DNA from: Ceratotherium simum simum
Taxonomy: Eukaryota > Chordata > Mammalia > Perissodactyla > Rhinocerotidae
Assembly (NCBI RefSeq): GCF_000283155.1
Contig: NW_004454197.1
Location: 13,713,814-13,777,813, forward strand
Length of the DNA: 64,000 nt
Reading direction: 5' to 3'
Shown: in pieces, positions 37,600 through 50,568 of the stretch
Position numbering within the stretch: position 1 is the stretch's first letter
Layout: the number at the start of each line of letters is the position of its first letter
Program-made: the position numbers and the translations under genes
Notes under the pieces: model-generated
Databases searched by the model: none
Seen by the model: only the letters and a program-made list of their open reading frames with translations
Told to the model about the DNA's origin: nothing

Positions 37600-38397
37600 A
37601 AAATGACAAGTTATAAAAATAAAGGAATGCTTACATTTTCCCTAATTTTTATATACTTTTGGGTTATAGTTGACAGACCTTAAAATTTCATGTGTCAGCA
37701 TGGTCTCACTGCCCGTGACTGGTCCTCAGCTTGCACCACGTGTGACTCGCCAGGCAAGTTCAGCAACACCCGAGCTGGTCTATATTCTGTTCTTCTGATG
37801 ATGCTCCTCGGTGCTTTGCCACTATCACATTGCCATAAGAGTTTCTAAGCACTTACTGCCAGTTTCTGGACTCACTGTGGATTAGCAACAGCCGTTTGCG
37901 GACCTGCACCAGCTCAGCGACCACGCTAGGTAGTGCTGGTCTCCGTGCACAGAATCTGGTTTGGGGCCAACTGTTGCTCAGCGTCTCCATTTGAGTTGAG
38001 AGGGCTTTTTATATGAGAAACAGCTGTGTTACCATCGTGGCCAGAAAATGTCTTCTATGCTTCAGACCTTTCCAGAATTATAATGCTGCTTTAAGTTCTC
38101 CCTTTGGAGAACAGAAAAGTATACACAGGGGCAAATTTGTTGTTATTTCGTTTGGAGAGCATTTCTTGTTATAAATGATTGCTTCCTGCTTTTTCCTGGA
38201 AACCCATTTAAACAGGTCATCCTTATCCATTAGGCTAGGTTAAAAATAGTACATTTTCTTATGACTGAAAATGAGACCTTTCTGGTTAAATCTTGACATC
38301 TCTTTTACTGGAAAGAAGTATGGAGTACTTACTTGGCAATCTGAGTTCGTGTTTTCCCTTATATGGATAATGCAAAATTACTGTCATCCCGTTGCAG
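37600..38397. other. Intron before the Q-loop exon, unassigned
   Basis: A GC-richer stretch at 37690-38060 may be an old LTR or DNA element, but I cannot name it. Confidence 0.35.
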
Positions 38398-38460
38398 TTC
38401 AGCATCAGCGACATAGTGGCTCAAATGAGAGAACAACGTTATGGCATGATTCAAACGAAG
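38398..38460 (+). CDS. PTPN20: PTPN20 exon: Q-loop
   Basis: This small exon has 21 codons, phase 0 at both ends (FSISDIVAQMREQRYGMIQTK). The acceptor is catcccgttgcag and the donor gtaagc at 38461. The Gln codon of IQT (38452-38454) corresponds to the Q-loop glutamine that positions the hydrolytic water in the second step of PTP catalysis (Gln262 in PTP1B). Confidence 0.93.
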
Positions 38461-38519
38461 GTAAGCTCCCACCACATAAATTCTAATAGGGAGAAGAATG
38501 AATAGAAAGATTAACATTG

Positions 38520-38765
38520 TATGTATAGCACATTAAACCTTATAAAGCTCTTTCACCTACATGATTTCATTGAATCCTCACTGTTTGAGGTAGACCTTAG
38601 TTTTGCTCTGAGATTGCCGATGACGTACTTCAAGTTCAGAGCAATGCAGTCTGTTCCATAAGGTCATTCAGGTGCCAAGTGGAGGAGCCAAGACTGAAAC
38701 TAAAGTCTCCTGATGCCCAAACACATGCTTTGTCCATAATGCCATGTTGTTTGAGTAACATACCT
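38520..38765 (-). mobile_element. MIR-like relic
   Basis: 'aaagctctttcacctacatgatttcattgaatcctcactg' to 'gtctcctgatgcccaaacacatgctttgtcc' follows reverse MIR order, just after the Q-loop exon. Confidence 0.6.
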
Positions 38766-39327
38766 AAAGTCATTTTTCATAAATTTCTGGATGGCAATTT
38801 AGGGATCTTGACTCGCCACTAAAATATCCAAGTCAGCGGCATGTCATAACAGGATACCGTTTATGTCACAGATTAGTTACTAATCATTGGGAGAGGGAGG
38901 TCAAGAGAGTATGGATGATGAAAACAAACAGGTCCCTAATCTTTAGGTTGACTTGTTTTTAGGCCAATGTTGAACGATATGAAGTGTTTTATTTGAACTG
39001 AAGTTGCCTGAGAGACCTGAGGCTGCATCTAAAAAAATTTTTTTAATTTGATTTATCCAGGGAAGATGTAAGGAGATGGAGATTGAGAATCAGTTAACCC
39101 TCTGTTCAGTTAAGCCTTCAGAAGCTAGTTCTAGACCAAGAACTATATTATGATAACTTATCTTCTTGATATTTTAAAATATGTATTTACATAAAGAAGT
39201 TCTTGGTTGGTTAAATGTTTGCTCTTTTTAGGAACTTTCCTTTGTGGTTGAAAATTACAAGTGTGTTCTCTGAAAGTGAATATTCAATTACTTAACATTC
39301 TATTGTTTTTCATATATGTGTATGTAG

Positions 39328-39393
39328 GAGCAGTATTGCTTTTGTTATAAAATTGTGCTTGAAGTTCTTCAGAAGCTTCTGACTTTCCATTAA
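39328..39393 (+). CDS. PTPN20: PTPN20 terminal coding exon with stop
   Basis: Twenty-one codons (EQYCFCYKIVLEVLQKLLTFH) and TAA. The acceptor is tgtgtatgtag. The exon encodes the last helix of the phosphatase domain. The protein ends almost immediately after the catalytic domain, as is usual for PTPN20, with no C-terminal targeting tail. Confidence 0.92.
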   Translation, partial: EQYCFCYKIVLEVLQKLLTFH

Positions 39394-40300
39394 GAAAGAC
39401 TTCTGTTGCTTCACACTTGAAATTACCAAGTGGAGCCTCCTCATAAAGAACGCGTTCGAGCTGTGCTGAAGGGCTTTGCTTATGGGTACAATGTGCTTTC
39501 TTGGTGTCTCATTTCATCTTCTTTCTGGCAACTCCCTGAAGGCAGCATCATTTGGTTTGGGATGAACAGTGTGTACCCCTTGATCTTACTTAGGTAACAT
39601 CAAAATACCCTCCCACATTTACCAATGAAACAAAAGTTACATAAAACAACTGCAGCCTATTTGGTTGAAGGGATTACAGAGCCCACAAAAGGACTTAAAC
39701 TATATTCATTAACATTTTATTTGGAAAGATAGCTAAAGGGAGCTGAGGATTTCCAGGACCTTATAAAGCCCTTATTCTGGGAGAATGTAGGGCCAGTAAA
39801 CTGCAGGATCATAGCATGACCTCTTACCGGTATTTTCAAGACAGATACTTACCCATGTTTTTTAGCTAGTCTGTACTTTTAGCTGGTATTTAAATAACTC
39901 AGTTCACTAACGAGTCCAATTATGGTGGATTAACTTTCTACGCAAATTGGATTCCATTTTCCTTTACTTCCATGCTTCCGTGGGGCCACGGGGACCTCAG
40001 AGGACGAGCTGCCTTTCTAGAGCAGCTGGACAAGGACCTGTTGGTCTGGGAAGCATGTCATGGGTGGGCAGAGCTCCTCCTCTCCATTACATGAGCACAC
40101 TGGTGAACCGTTCAAAATTAAAATAGGTGTTTATAGAGAAAGGCCAAGAGGAAAACTTTGCCCAGCTTGAGTTCTTTCCTATTCCACCCTAACGCTTAAC
40201 ATGTTACTCAGTCTGCTTTGTTCAAAGCAAATATTACATTTTACTTGCCTCTTACTCTTTGCCCTTGAGCTAACCAATAAACTTGGATATAAGCATTATT
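39394..40300 (+). other. PTPN20: PTPN20 3' UTR, extent uncertain
   Basis: Sequence following the TAA at 39391-39393. The first clear AATAAA in a plausible context is at 40276-40281 (accaataaacttgg), giving a 3' UTR of about 0.9 kb if used. There is no transcript evidence; a nearer variant signal (cataaaga at about 39441 or cataaaac at about 39638) is possible. Confidence 0.35.
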
Positions 40301-42231
40301 ATGTAATTCTGAGTATCTCTTATGCCAGATATACTTTTCAAACTAAGATCTACGATAGTTATTTTATTTCTTCAGAGTTCTATTAAATCATTTCTTTCCA
40401 TTACTGCCCCATCTCTGCTGTAACATTTAGAAGTTGGCTTTGGGAACCAGATTTTGGAAAACCAAATTCATAGTTGTAAAAACGAAAACTTCTATGTTCT
40501 GTTTTTGAAAAGATGTGGCCATTATTACATTCATCTTATTATAGGACTTTGCCTCCTACAATTAGTGATATTTTGGTCAAGGAATTTTAGTGGCCAGTTA
40601 TACTTGATTATTAGCTATAAAGCAATTGATACATGTCTTTGTATAGTGTAATTCAGTGGAGATCAGAATATTCTATGTGTTATATTGAGAAAATTTCTAA
40701 TATTAATCTATAAATCTTGAATTTTTAAGAGGCTTATTTTGTTCCCTTGGCTGAATGAATACTTGAATTGGTTGAATTAAAATTGATAATTCTCATTTTA
40801 AAAATAATTATATGCCAGAAATGTATTTTATATTAAATCAAATTGATGATTCTATTTATTTACATTGTTCACATAAATAATAGTCTATGCTAAACATTAA
40901 TTTAATTTTGATGATTGGCCTTTAATATCTGTATCCCTAATTTTATTTTCTCTCTGTTATTGTAAAATAATAGTGTAAAACAATATTCCTGAGAGGGGCT
41001 CTATGCAAGGTTTACTATGTATTGCCTGAATATTTTTATTTTCTGGGCCTTGAAGTGTTCTTGTAAAGAAAATTTCCACAATTCTTGATGGTAAACATTT
41101 TTCTTCTTTAGTGTGTGCCTCATATTGGGACTAATTTTTAGTTTTTCAGGGAAATTAGATAAGTAAATATGGAAGTACTGATTGCATTTGTTTTTATTTC
41201 ATTTTTAGAAAGTGAATTTCAAGTTAAAAACTTGTGACTAATTGAAATACTAAGTTTCATACCAACAATAAATCAGTTTTTGTGTAGGATATGAATATGA
41301 AACTCCCGTCAACACCTTTCTGAGTATATGAATGCTTATTTAGAGGAACTTCTTAAATATTTAGATATAAGCATATATTCATTTATTAACTTTCAACTTT
41401 AAATACATATTTTTAAAGTTATATGAGCTTGGACCAAAGCTTTTCAGAATAAACATTGTAGGTTTTATTCTCATACAAGTCTTACTAATTTATTTTTCTT
41501 TGGACCTTTCACCTCCAGTCTATCTAGAGCATTATTGAATTTTCAGTTAAGTTTACATTTACTACTCAAAGGTCATTTCAGTAATTTATTTTTATTGAAA
41601 AATCTCGAAGGAAAACACCTTAAATAACTCTAAAACAAAAAAGTTTCATTTCTTACTTAATTTTTCTTAATCCCTGGAAAAATTAATTTTCTTCTGTGTT
41701 GTCTTGAGGTTCAAGTAATTGAACCAGAAGATTTGGAAAGTATCCATTAAGTAAAAACAGGTCAGTGGAATTCAATGGAGGTGATGGGTTGCTCAGTGGA
41801 AGACTCAGTTTGTCTACAGCCACAACCAAAAAGCAGTAAGTAATGACCTCATAATGAAACGATTTGAATTAGAAGTGATCTTAAAAGATATCTAATACAA
41901 CCATCCTATCTGAAACTTGAACGTGGTAAAGAACATTTTTTAGAAACTAATAGCAACATCATATTTGGAGGTGAAAAAATAGAGACTCATTAACAAAACA
42001 ATACCTTCTGTTAGCACTATAGTTAAGTATTGCTCTAGGGTTATCTAGCCAATGCAATAAGACTACAAAAAGAAATAATTGGTATAAATATTGGAAAGTT
42101 AGAACAAAATGATCTTCTATTTGTATATTTGCCCACATAGAAATAATAGACTCAACTAAAATATAGTACTAGAAATTCATTACGAAGTCTAGATACAAGA
42201 TAACTATGTAAAAATTAATCTTTCTCTATAT
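40300..42231. other. Downstream of PTPN20, AT-rich, unassigned
   Basis: No exon, RNA gene or nameable repeat was seen. Short frames here lack coding character. Confidence 0.45.
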
Positions 42232-42443
42232 CAGGGATCAGCAAACTATGGCCCACAGGTCAAATCTGACCTGTTGCCTGTTTTTGTAAGTAAAGTTTTA
42301 TGCCCATTTGTTTACATCTTGTCAGTGGCTGCTCTTGTGCTACAGTGGCAATGGCCAAGTTAGTAGTGGCAGAGATCATAAGCCCATATGGCCTAGAATA
42401 TTTACCATCTAGCCCTTTAAAGAAAAAAATCTGCCAATCCCTC
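42232..42443. mobile_element. Non-autonomous hAT-type element with 8-bp duplication
   Basis: Ends are cagggatcagcaaact and its inverted partner (ctgccaatccct). The interior has 'ctgttgcctgtttttgtaagtaaagtttta', as in the common mammalian element ending 'gggtcggcaaact'. The 8-bp duplication ctctatat / ttctatat flanks it at 42224-42231 and 42444-42451. Confidence 0.8.
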
Positions 42444-42559
42444 TTCTATATCTTCAGTAGGAAAAAAATCTCTGAGCAACAGGGATATATAAAATATATA
42501 AAGCACTTAAGATTAAATTTACCAAGAACTTGACCAGTTGATGCTCACATCCTAAATGA

Positions 42560-43345
42560 GTAGTAAATACATGTAAAGAACCAAGATATTTTTAAAAAAG
42601 AAAAGTTAATTGTGGGGAAGGAAGAGAGGGTACCTTAGCAATAATCAAAGTATTGTCTAAAGTCATAGTAATTAAAACAATGCTTCTGGTATAGGGATAC
42701 CAGTTCCATGGATCAATGGAGCAAAATAGTCAAGAAATAGACTTAACAGACTCACATATATTTGTGAATTTATTGTATGCTTTGGCTACTTTTAAATAGC
42801 ATTTCAAATCCAGAGCTTCAAAATATATGAAGCACAAACTGAAAGAACTGATAAAACTAGAAAGATAGACAAATCTATAATTATAGTTGGATATTTCACC
42901 ATTCCTCTCTCAGTAATTGACAGAATAAGTAGACAGAAAATCTGTAAGGATATAAAAGATTTCAATAACACTATCAAGCAGCTTGACCTAATTGACATTT
43001 ATAGAACACAGCACCAAACTACAGCAGAATACACATCATTTCCAAGTGCACATGGAACATTCACCAACAGAGATTATATTTTGGGTCATAAAATAAGTCT
43101 CAATATAATTCAAAGGATAGGAACTATAAAGTATGTCTATGGAATTAACTAGAAATCAATAACATAAAGATATTGCAAAAATTCCAAAATATTTGGAAAT
43201 GAAACAGTGTTCTTCTAAATAACCTATGAGTCAAAGAACAAAATCACAAGAGAAATTAGAAAATATTTTGAAATAAATGAAAATGAAAACACAACATATC
43301 ATAAGTTGTGGGATGCAGTGACAAAGTTTAGGGGGAAAGTCATGC
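42560..43345 (+). mobile_element. L1 relic, sense (endonuclease region among others)
   Basis: 'gacaaatctataattatagttggatatttcaccattcctctctcagtaattgaca' is sense L1 ORF2 endonuclease text. An unrelated L1 3' piece (42640-42780) precedes it. Confidence 0.75.
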
Positions 43346-43640
43346 TCTTGGTTTGGGCCATGCTGAATTTGTTACACCTGTGGGACCTCCAAGCAGTTCT
43401 ACATGTCTGATGTTAAAAAGATTCCTGAGCTGAAGACCTAGATCTGGGGGAATGTTTGCCTTGAAGGTGATGCTTGAAGGCATGGGAATGGATGAGCTCC
43501 CCTAAGAAAGTGAGATGGAGTCCAAGGTCAGAGCCCTGGGGAACATCAAAATTTATTCCTACCTTGACTGCCTTTCATGGCCCAGCCTAAGAGCCACCTC
43601 TTCCATGAAGCCTCCTAACACTCATCTCTCCCTCCTTTGA
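43346..43640. mobile_element. L2 pieces in both orientations
   Basis: 43346-43550 matches sense L2 ('ggccatgctgaatttg', 'gcatgggaatggatgagctcccctaagaaag'); 43560-43630 reads as antisense L2 ('cacctcttccatgaagcctcc'). Confidence 0.55.
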
Positions 43641-43984
43641 TTTCTACATCAGTGCTTCTCAAACTCTGTGGTGAAGGACCCATTTTATTTTCAAACACAT
43701 GGACCCAAAAATAGCCAAAATAGGCAACAGATATTTACTAGAAAGTGTAGTGGGATAATTTGAGGACAGCAGCTGAAACTGGATGAGTATTGCCATCATC
43801 CACTTCAAAAGGGAATAAGTACAAGGAGTATTTTTGTAAGGCCTAAAGGGTTGGAGCAGTCTAGTTCCTGTCTACTGTAAAAGCTGACCAGCCAAGACTC
43901 CTTTCCAGAACAGAGTCCCACACTGAGGAGAAACTATAGGATCAAAATTGAGCAGAAGGGATAATAGGGATGAAGGAAAGAGAA

Positions 43985-44026
43985 GGTCCATATAAAAGTG
44001 AGTGAGGTCCATATAAAAGTGAGTGA
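43985..44026. repeat. Perfect 21-bp tandem duplication
   Basis: ggtccatataaaagtgagtga at 43985-44005 is repeated exactly at 44006-44026. Confidence 0.97.
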
Positions 44027-44435
44027 GGGGATCAGAAACAGAAAACCTCAGAAGGCAAGCTCAAGGAAGTTATGAGAGCTATCTGAACAAGCCACCTAAA
44101 AGTTCAGGAAAACTAAATTCACATAAAAATGAGCAATAGAAAAGTATGGTGATCAAATCCCATACAAGTTACTGTAAGAAAGACTAAGGAACTTAATAGC
44201 CTCCCTACAGACAGTGAGGCTATACCAGAAAGACATGCTCAAAAAACAGATCAAACTATAACCTAGTATTTCAAAATGAGCTTAAAGACATTGGAAAAAT
44301 TACGTCAGACACAGAAGGACAACAAAAATCAGAATTAGAAAAATTCAAAATGGTATGACAAATCAAGAAAGAAACAAAAAAATTTAAGAAATGAAGACTA
44401 AACTAGAAGGAGCACAAGTGAATAAACACAATACC

Positions 44436-44885
44436 TGACACCTTAAATTTACCGAGCAAGGGCTCACTGCCCCATGCACATAGAAGCCAATACTACAGCA
44501 CTGGCTTTTGATAGAAGAAAGATCTTTATTGCAGGGTTGACCAGAAAGGAGACAGGAGGCAGGGCTAAAATCTGTCTCCCACAGCTGAAGTGGGGATGGC
44601 CTTTTAAGGAGTTGGGAATGGGGGTGGTTATGCAAAATGCTAGCTTGGCGGAATCTGATTGGATGGTGGGAGTGTAAGGATCTTAATAGTCCAGTGTGCT
44701 ACAAATCAAGGGACCCTTTCCTTCTTGTTAAGTTCCCCATGTTGCTTTCACGTCACATTGAGTTCTGTAGTTAGGGAGCTTTTGGTTCCTAGGTGGCTTA
44801 AGGTCATCTGAGGACAAGGTTTCCATCTTCTACACAGGCTCTAGCTCTGTGACTTGTAGCTTTTGCTTATTGCCCCTGCAAGATA
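44436..44885 (-). mobile_element. Class I ERV-type solo LTR, antisense
   Basis: On the minus strand it shows a CCAAT-type site (ccaatcagattcc), a TATA-like ttaaaagg at about 44604, and an aataaagatctttc polyadenylation context at about 44530. These appear in LTR order. It interrupts HAL1/L1-like sequence. No internal viral genes adjoin it. Exact borders are uncertain. Confidence 0.6.
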
Positions 44886-45969
44886 ACTTCGGTATTTTGT
44901 TATTGATACAATAGAGCCAGTATGAATTGGTCTATAATGGTTACATTAAGATAAAGAAAAGGCTTAAGATGAGGAACATTTTCAAAACAAAATGAAGAAA
45001 GAAAGCAGAACTTGAGAGCATGGCAAATATCAATGATAGGCAAAGAAGACTAACATATAGATAATAGAAGTTTTAAAGAAGGAAACCAAGACAAAGGTAC
45101 AGAACAAATATAGTAAACTATAATTCAAGAAAATATTCCTGAAATAAAAAAGATTTAAAACTACATATTGAAATATTACAGTATGTACCTGAGAATATCA
45201 AATGAGAATGACCAATGCCAAGAAATTATCTAGTGAAATTTGAAGAAAAAAATCTTTTGGGAATCTATGAGGAAAATAAAATTAGATTATTATCAGGCTT
45301 TTTGAAAGTAACACTTTATGACAGAAAAAAATGGAATAATGTATTTAAGATTTTCAAGGAAAGAAAACAAGAGCCAAGGATTTTAGATCTAGTGAAACTG
45401 ACCTTGATGTACGTATGAAGGATGCAAATTTATGTCAACATGCAAGACTCAGAAAATTTTTTCCAAGAGCCCTTCCTAGGGAATCTACTAAAGAACACAC
45501 TTCAGATAACTAAAATGCTTAGAAAATCATTGACATAATGGTAAGCATTAAATATATATATATATTTCTAATTATATATAATATTTTAAATATAATGCTT
45601 ATAAATATATGTGCATATATATGTATAAAGGAGTTAAAAGGGAGAAACTATAGTATGCAAATGACTATATGACCTAACAAGGTAGATATAATCATTTAAA
45701 AATGAGGGAGAATGAATATAATAAAGGCAAAAATATTTTAGTGTTTTGGTAATAATTGGTTCAGTAGTATAGAATTATTGTTTTCAGACTATTGTAATGT
45801 GGAGTAAAGCATATGAGTAATTCTTGGATATTCTAATTCAGTCATCCTGTGTGTCCTTGTGAATGAAGATTCTCAAAGTGGTAGAAAAAAGATACAGGTG
45901 TAATATAGAAGTTAAGTAAAAATCCTATGGTCCTCAATTGGAAATAACAATATGAACTCAGAAAGTATT

Positions 45970-46045
45970 TAGATGATAGACAGATAGATAATGGGTGAAT
46001 AGATAGATGATATGTAAGTAGATAGACAGATAGATAAGTAGATAC
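45970..46045. repeat. (GATA)n-type microsatellite
   Basis: Interrupted gata/gaca units (gatagacagatagata and so on). Confidence 0.85.
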
Positions 46046-46749
46046 CTGCTCTGTCAATTGACATGGCCTAAAAACAGTGACCAATCCAGTACAAGTGAGC
46101 ACCCCTAATGCCCAGATTTTGATTTCTAAATCTTGTAAGAATAAAAGTGACATAAAAACATTTTCAGACACAACAAAACTGAGTTTGCCTCCAGCAGAGT
46201 ACCCTAAAGGAAATTCTAAAAGTTAAAATGGCTTAAAATGATCCCAGATGAGGTAAAGATGGAATTAAGAGATTGGGTTAAATATCTTATTGGGTTTAAA
46301 ATACACATATTGAATTAAAATACATTATAACACTAGCATATTGGTCAGGAGGGATGTAAATAGATTTAAAATGTTCTAAGATCCTTGCATCATTCAAGAG
46401 AAGGATAAATTTATCAATTAATATTAGATTTTGATAGCTTCAAATGTTTCTTATAATTTCAATTATAGCTACTAAAAGAATAGGAAAAGAATGTCTAATT
46501 TCCAAACTAAGAGAAGGTAACTTACGGGAGAGGAAAGAAAAAGAAATACAGAAGGTGGTGCGAATAAAAAGCACTTAATAAGAGAGTAGATTGAAGCCCA
46601 AAGATAATCAATAATTACAATAAGTGATAAGTGGATCAAATGTTCAAGGTAAATGATGAAAATTATCGAGACAAATCTAAAACATAAAAGGATACAAAAA
46701 AGTTGAAAATAAAAGAGTGTAAAAAGGATGCAAACACTAGTCAAAAGAA

Positions 46750-48960
46750 AGCTGATGTAGTATATTACTTTTAGACAAAATAGAATTCAGGCAAGAAAAC
46801 ATTGCTAGAGAGATTCACTGGAAACATATGACCATTATAAATTTGCATGCACTTAATAACAGGGCCTTAAAATATATAAAGCATATATGCAAAATAAATG
46901 AAGCATATATGTATATATAAATTGAAAATTATAAGAAGAGATAGACAAGTACAAAATAATAGTTGGAAATTTCAACCTCTCTCTCAGTAATTAGTAGAAC
47001 AAGCAGACAAAAATCAGTGCGACTACAGGGAGAAGACAGCCATCTACGAATCAAGGAGAGAGGCCTCGGAAGAAACCAACCCTGCTGATGCCTTGATCTC
47101 TGACTTCTAGCCTCCAGAATTGTGAGAAAATAAATTTCTGTTGTTTAAGCCAAAAAAAAAAAAAAAAAAAATCAGGCTCTAGAAGAACATGATGTACCCA
47201 ATTGTCCAAAAAACATATATAGAACACTGCACCCAACTACTGCAGAATATAATTCTTTTCAAGCTCTCATGACACATATAATACCCACCCCCTCAACAAG
47301 ATGACCATACCTTGGGCCATAAAGCAAATTTCAATTTATTTAAAAATATTGGAATCATATTCAGTGTGTTTCCTAAACCAAATGCAATTATGCTATGCAA
47401 TTAGTAACAATGATAACTGGAAAAGCTCCATATATTTGAAACTTAAAAAATGTATTTCTAAATAAATAATGGGACAAAGGAAAAATAATCAAAATTAAAT
47501 TAAGTTTTGAATTGATAATGATAGTAATACATTTAAAAACTTTTGTGAGACAGCTAAGGCAGTATTTAGAGGGGAATTTATAACCTTAAATACATTTATT
47601 AGAAAAGAAGGTACAAAATTAGTAAGCTAAATAAGCGTCATTATCAAGAAGTTAAAGAACAGCAAAATTAACCAAAATAAAGTAGAAGGAAGGAATAGGA
47701 TTCAGACTAGAAATTAATGACATAGAAAACAAACACACAACAAGGAGAATCAACATAGCTTGATCAAAGCTGGTTCTAGTAAGACTGATTCAGATAAAAG
47801 AGAGAAGTCACAAATAACAAGTAGCAAGAATAGAGAAAAAGTTATTTCATTACAGAATCCGGAGACTTTAAAGAAAGAAAATGAGAGAATATTATGGATA
47901 AGTGTATGCCAATAAATTTGAAATGGACAGATTCCTAGAAAAATCTAAAAGGAACACAATAAAAATAGAAAACTGTAATAGGTCTAAAATTTCAAAGAAA
48001 CTAATTCATAATTAAACCATTCCACAATAAAAACTTCAAGTCCAGGTGGCTTCACTGGCAAGTTCTGCAAAATTAAATAGAAATTACTCCAATCTTATAC
48101 AATTCTTTGAGAGAAATGGAAAAGGTTAGCATAACATTGACACCAAAACCCAAAAAGGAAACTATGAGATCAGTTTTACTCATGAACATATATGCAACTG
48201 TCCCAAAGTAGTAGCAAAGTGAATCCAAAAAAAGACTGTCAGAAGATAATTTTTAAAGAAAGTATAATTATGACTCATAATACTAAATACACAGAAGTCA
48301 AAGATTTTATTTAACTCATCAACTAATTAGGGAACCCATAAGCTGGTTCACAGAAAAAATTTTAAAAACCACACATGTAAATGTTGAAATTTACAAATAG
48401 ATGATAAACTGGCTTTCATGTAGAGAGTAGGAAAAAATCAATTGTCCCTCCACTGGGTAGAATTAACTTGCCTGTTGATGGATAAGAATCGTTTGCACTG
48501 CTATCAGTTATCTACAGTTTACAGAGTTGTAGAATAGCTCAAAGACTATGAAAGGTACAGTCCCCATAAAATCAGAAAACCTAAAATTAGAAAATTCCTA
48601 GTTTTCCATTGAGAACACCAGGTAATCCTTTTGGTCCATTTCAAAGCTTTTCACAATTTTTCCTGGCAATATAAAAAGAATAAATATATCATGATCAGTT
48701 GGGTTTATTCTAGGAAGTGAAATTGGTTTAACATTATAAAATCAATGAATGTAATTCATCACACTAATGGATTAAAGAAGGAAATCCTATGGACAACTCA
48801 ATAGATGAAGAAAAAAATTCTAATGAAATTTGATGTCCATTCTTAATTTTGAAAAAGAAAAGAAAATTCTTAGCAAACTAGAAATAGAAGGGATGTGCCT
48901 TAATCTGCTAGAAGAAGCTACAGCAAATTTACAGTAGACAGTCACTTAATAGTAAAACAC
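46750..48960 (+). mobile_element. Old L1 ORF2, sense, with insertions
   Basis: Order: endonuclease text ('gaaatttcaacctctctctcagtaattag'), 'cagctaaggcagtatttagaggggaatttataa', then 'ttgggtttattctaggaagtg' of the reverse-transcriptase region. It is interrupted by a poly(A)-tailed insert (47018-47166) and by unassigned sequence (about 48230-48660). Confidence 0.7.
47018..47166 (+). mobile_element. Poly(A)-tailed retrocopy ending in an MLT1-type LTR
   Basis: The insert matches the last part of an MLT1-type LTR ('aagaaaccaaccctgctgatgccttgatctctgacttctagcctccaga'). It has AATAAA at 47129-47134, and the A-run begins 17 nt after the signal. The duplication aaaaatcag flanks it at 47009-47017 and 47167-47175 within L1. 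It therefore looks like a 5'-truncated reverse-transcribed mRNA end. Confidence 0.75.
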
Positions 48961-50565
48961 TGTTCCCCTCCTACAAGTCAAGTACTGTCTTGGACTTGTC
49001 TTCTGAAAAATGGGTGGGAGTGAAATTGGGGAAACTGAGTCCACCAAACAGTCAGGCTTGGATAATAACCCCAAGGAAAAAACTAAGTGTCCCTTTATGT
49101 GAAAGATCATGTCTTCCTCACTGGTGATGAGGAAGTTCTTTCTCAGATATGGAGGGGAAGGATTTGGTTAATTACACCCCCTAGAGCACATTTAAAATTG
49201 CCTGCCACTATCCTTTCTGGATCACCACTGAGATGTTAGCAATCCAGAACCAATCCCTTACAAACCCAGTGTATAAAAGGTACTTCACAGGCCAAACAGA
49301 AATGCATATGTTAGCAGTATTTTATTCTCCAGGAAAATACATCTCCTGAAGAGCACAGTGTTCTAGTATTAAAGTGCTTATTTACCGGGAATTCTGCCCG
49401 GGGTGAAGCAGAAAATGAAGTGAGACATTAAAGCTATTGGCAACAAAGGGCCAAATCAAAGAGGCGCAGCATTCCACAGACTGAGAGTTATTGTCCCTGA
49501 AAAACAAAAGGACGTGTGGGGCCCTTAGTGACTGTCTGTCTGAGCGGGATTGCCACTGAGAATGGGCACATGTGGGGCCTGCTCAGGATGCCTGGGCCGG
49601 CGTGCTTGTGGGAGCAGCTTATTTTTATGAGAATTCTAATGACCTCTCGGGGGAGATAATGCCTGTGCTCATTGGCACCAATTGCTGCCTCCAGAGCCAA
49701 GAGGCACTCTACTTGCCATGGCATTTGGGCACAATGGCCACCCCGTAACTTCTCAGGTCAAGTTCTGTGGGAGAGAGTTGTCCAGGAGATAAAGAGACTG
49801 CCAAGACTCCTGACAAAGCCAAGGACCATGAATAAGGGATTTGTAACAGAGGCCCCGTATTGAGCAGGGTTGCTCATATTTCCTCTGGCTCTAGGCCTTC
49901 AGGGAATGTATGTAAAGTTGAGGGTGGGTAGATGGAATGATAAATTGTAAAAGCAAGTCAAATAGATTAGTGCAATAAGAACAAATAAGAACCCCTATTG
50001 TTGGAGTTCATCAGCGGTTTTAGTGAGAAGCGTCCTCAGCTCATCGCCGTAAGGACGAGGGCAGGACTGGATCTGCACTTGTGGCCAGGAGGGTGTCCTG
50101 CCCGGAAGCCAGAGTGTAAGGAGCCCAGGGACCAACAGGGCACGAGGGCAGCTGCCCTGAGGGACAAGGAGGAACTCCAGGAGGATGGGGAAATGCTGGG
50201 AGACAGGCTGGGAGATCCTAAATAGATCTGTGGGCAGAGGGGTTCCTCTGGGCTGAGGAGGCTGGTTTTACTGTAGTCTTGCTTTATTGAGACTTCTACC
50301 CTATTAAGTCACAAAGATGCGCTTGTGGTGCAGTCTGCTTTTGCTCTCCCTCACACACTGGTTGCCTACACCCAGACACATGGTCTCTCCAGCAGGTGTA
50401 CCTCTCATGGCACTTCTCCACTTTCCCTGCCTCACACCTTTCTCCTGAGTAGCGCAGGAGGGAGCAGTGTCATGTTCCTCTCATAAGCCCTCTCCTACTA
50501 AATGTGAGTCAAGTTATGAAATAGGGGCAGATTTGTGAAGTATTTATATACTTTTGTCACCTTTG
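48961..50565. other. Intergenic, largely unique, unassigned
   Basis: No exon or repeat was recognised. The stretch around 49600-49760 has balanced base composition and no repeat character. Confidence 0.4.
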
Positions 50566-50568
50566 TCC

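Larger units (their letters stand above)
43860..46740 (+). mobile_element. HAL1/L1 ORF1-type relic, sense, interrupted by the LTR
   Basis: A-rich sense text, including a degraded frame at 45215-45418 (YLVKFEEKNLLGIYEENKIRLLSGFLK), fits an old HAL1-like element. Many stops are present. A GATA-rich run interrupts it at about 45970-46045. Confidence 0.5.
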
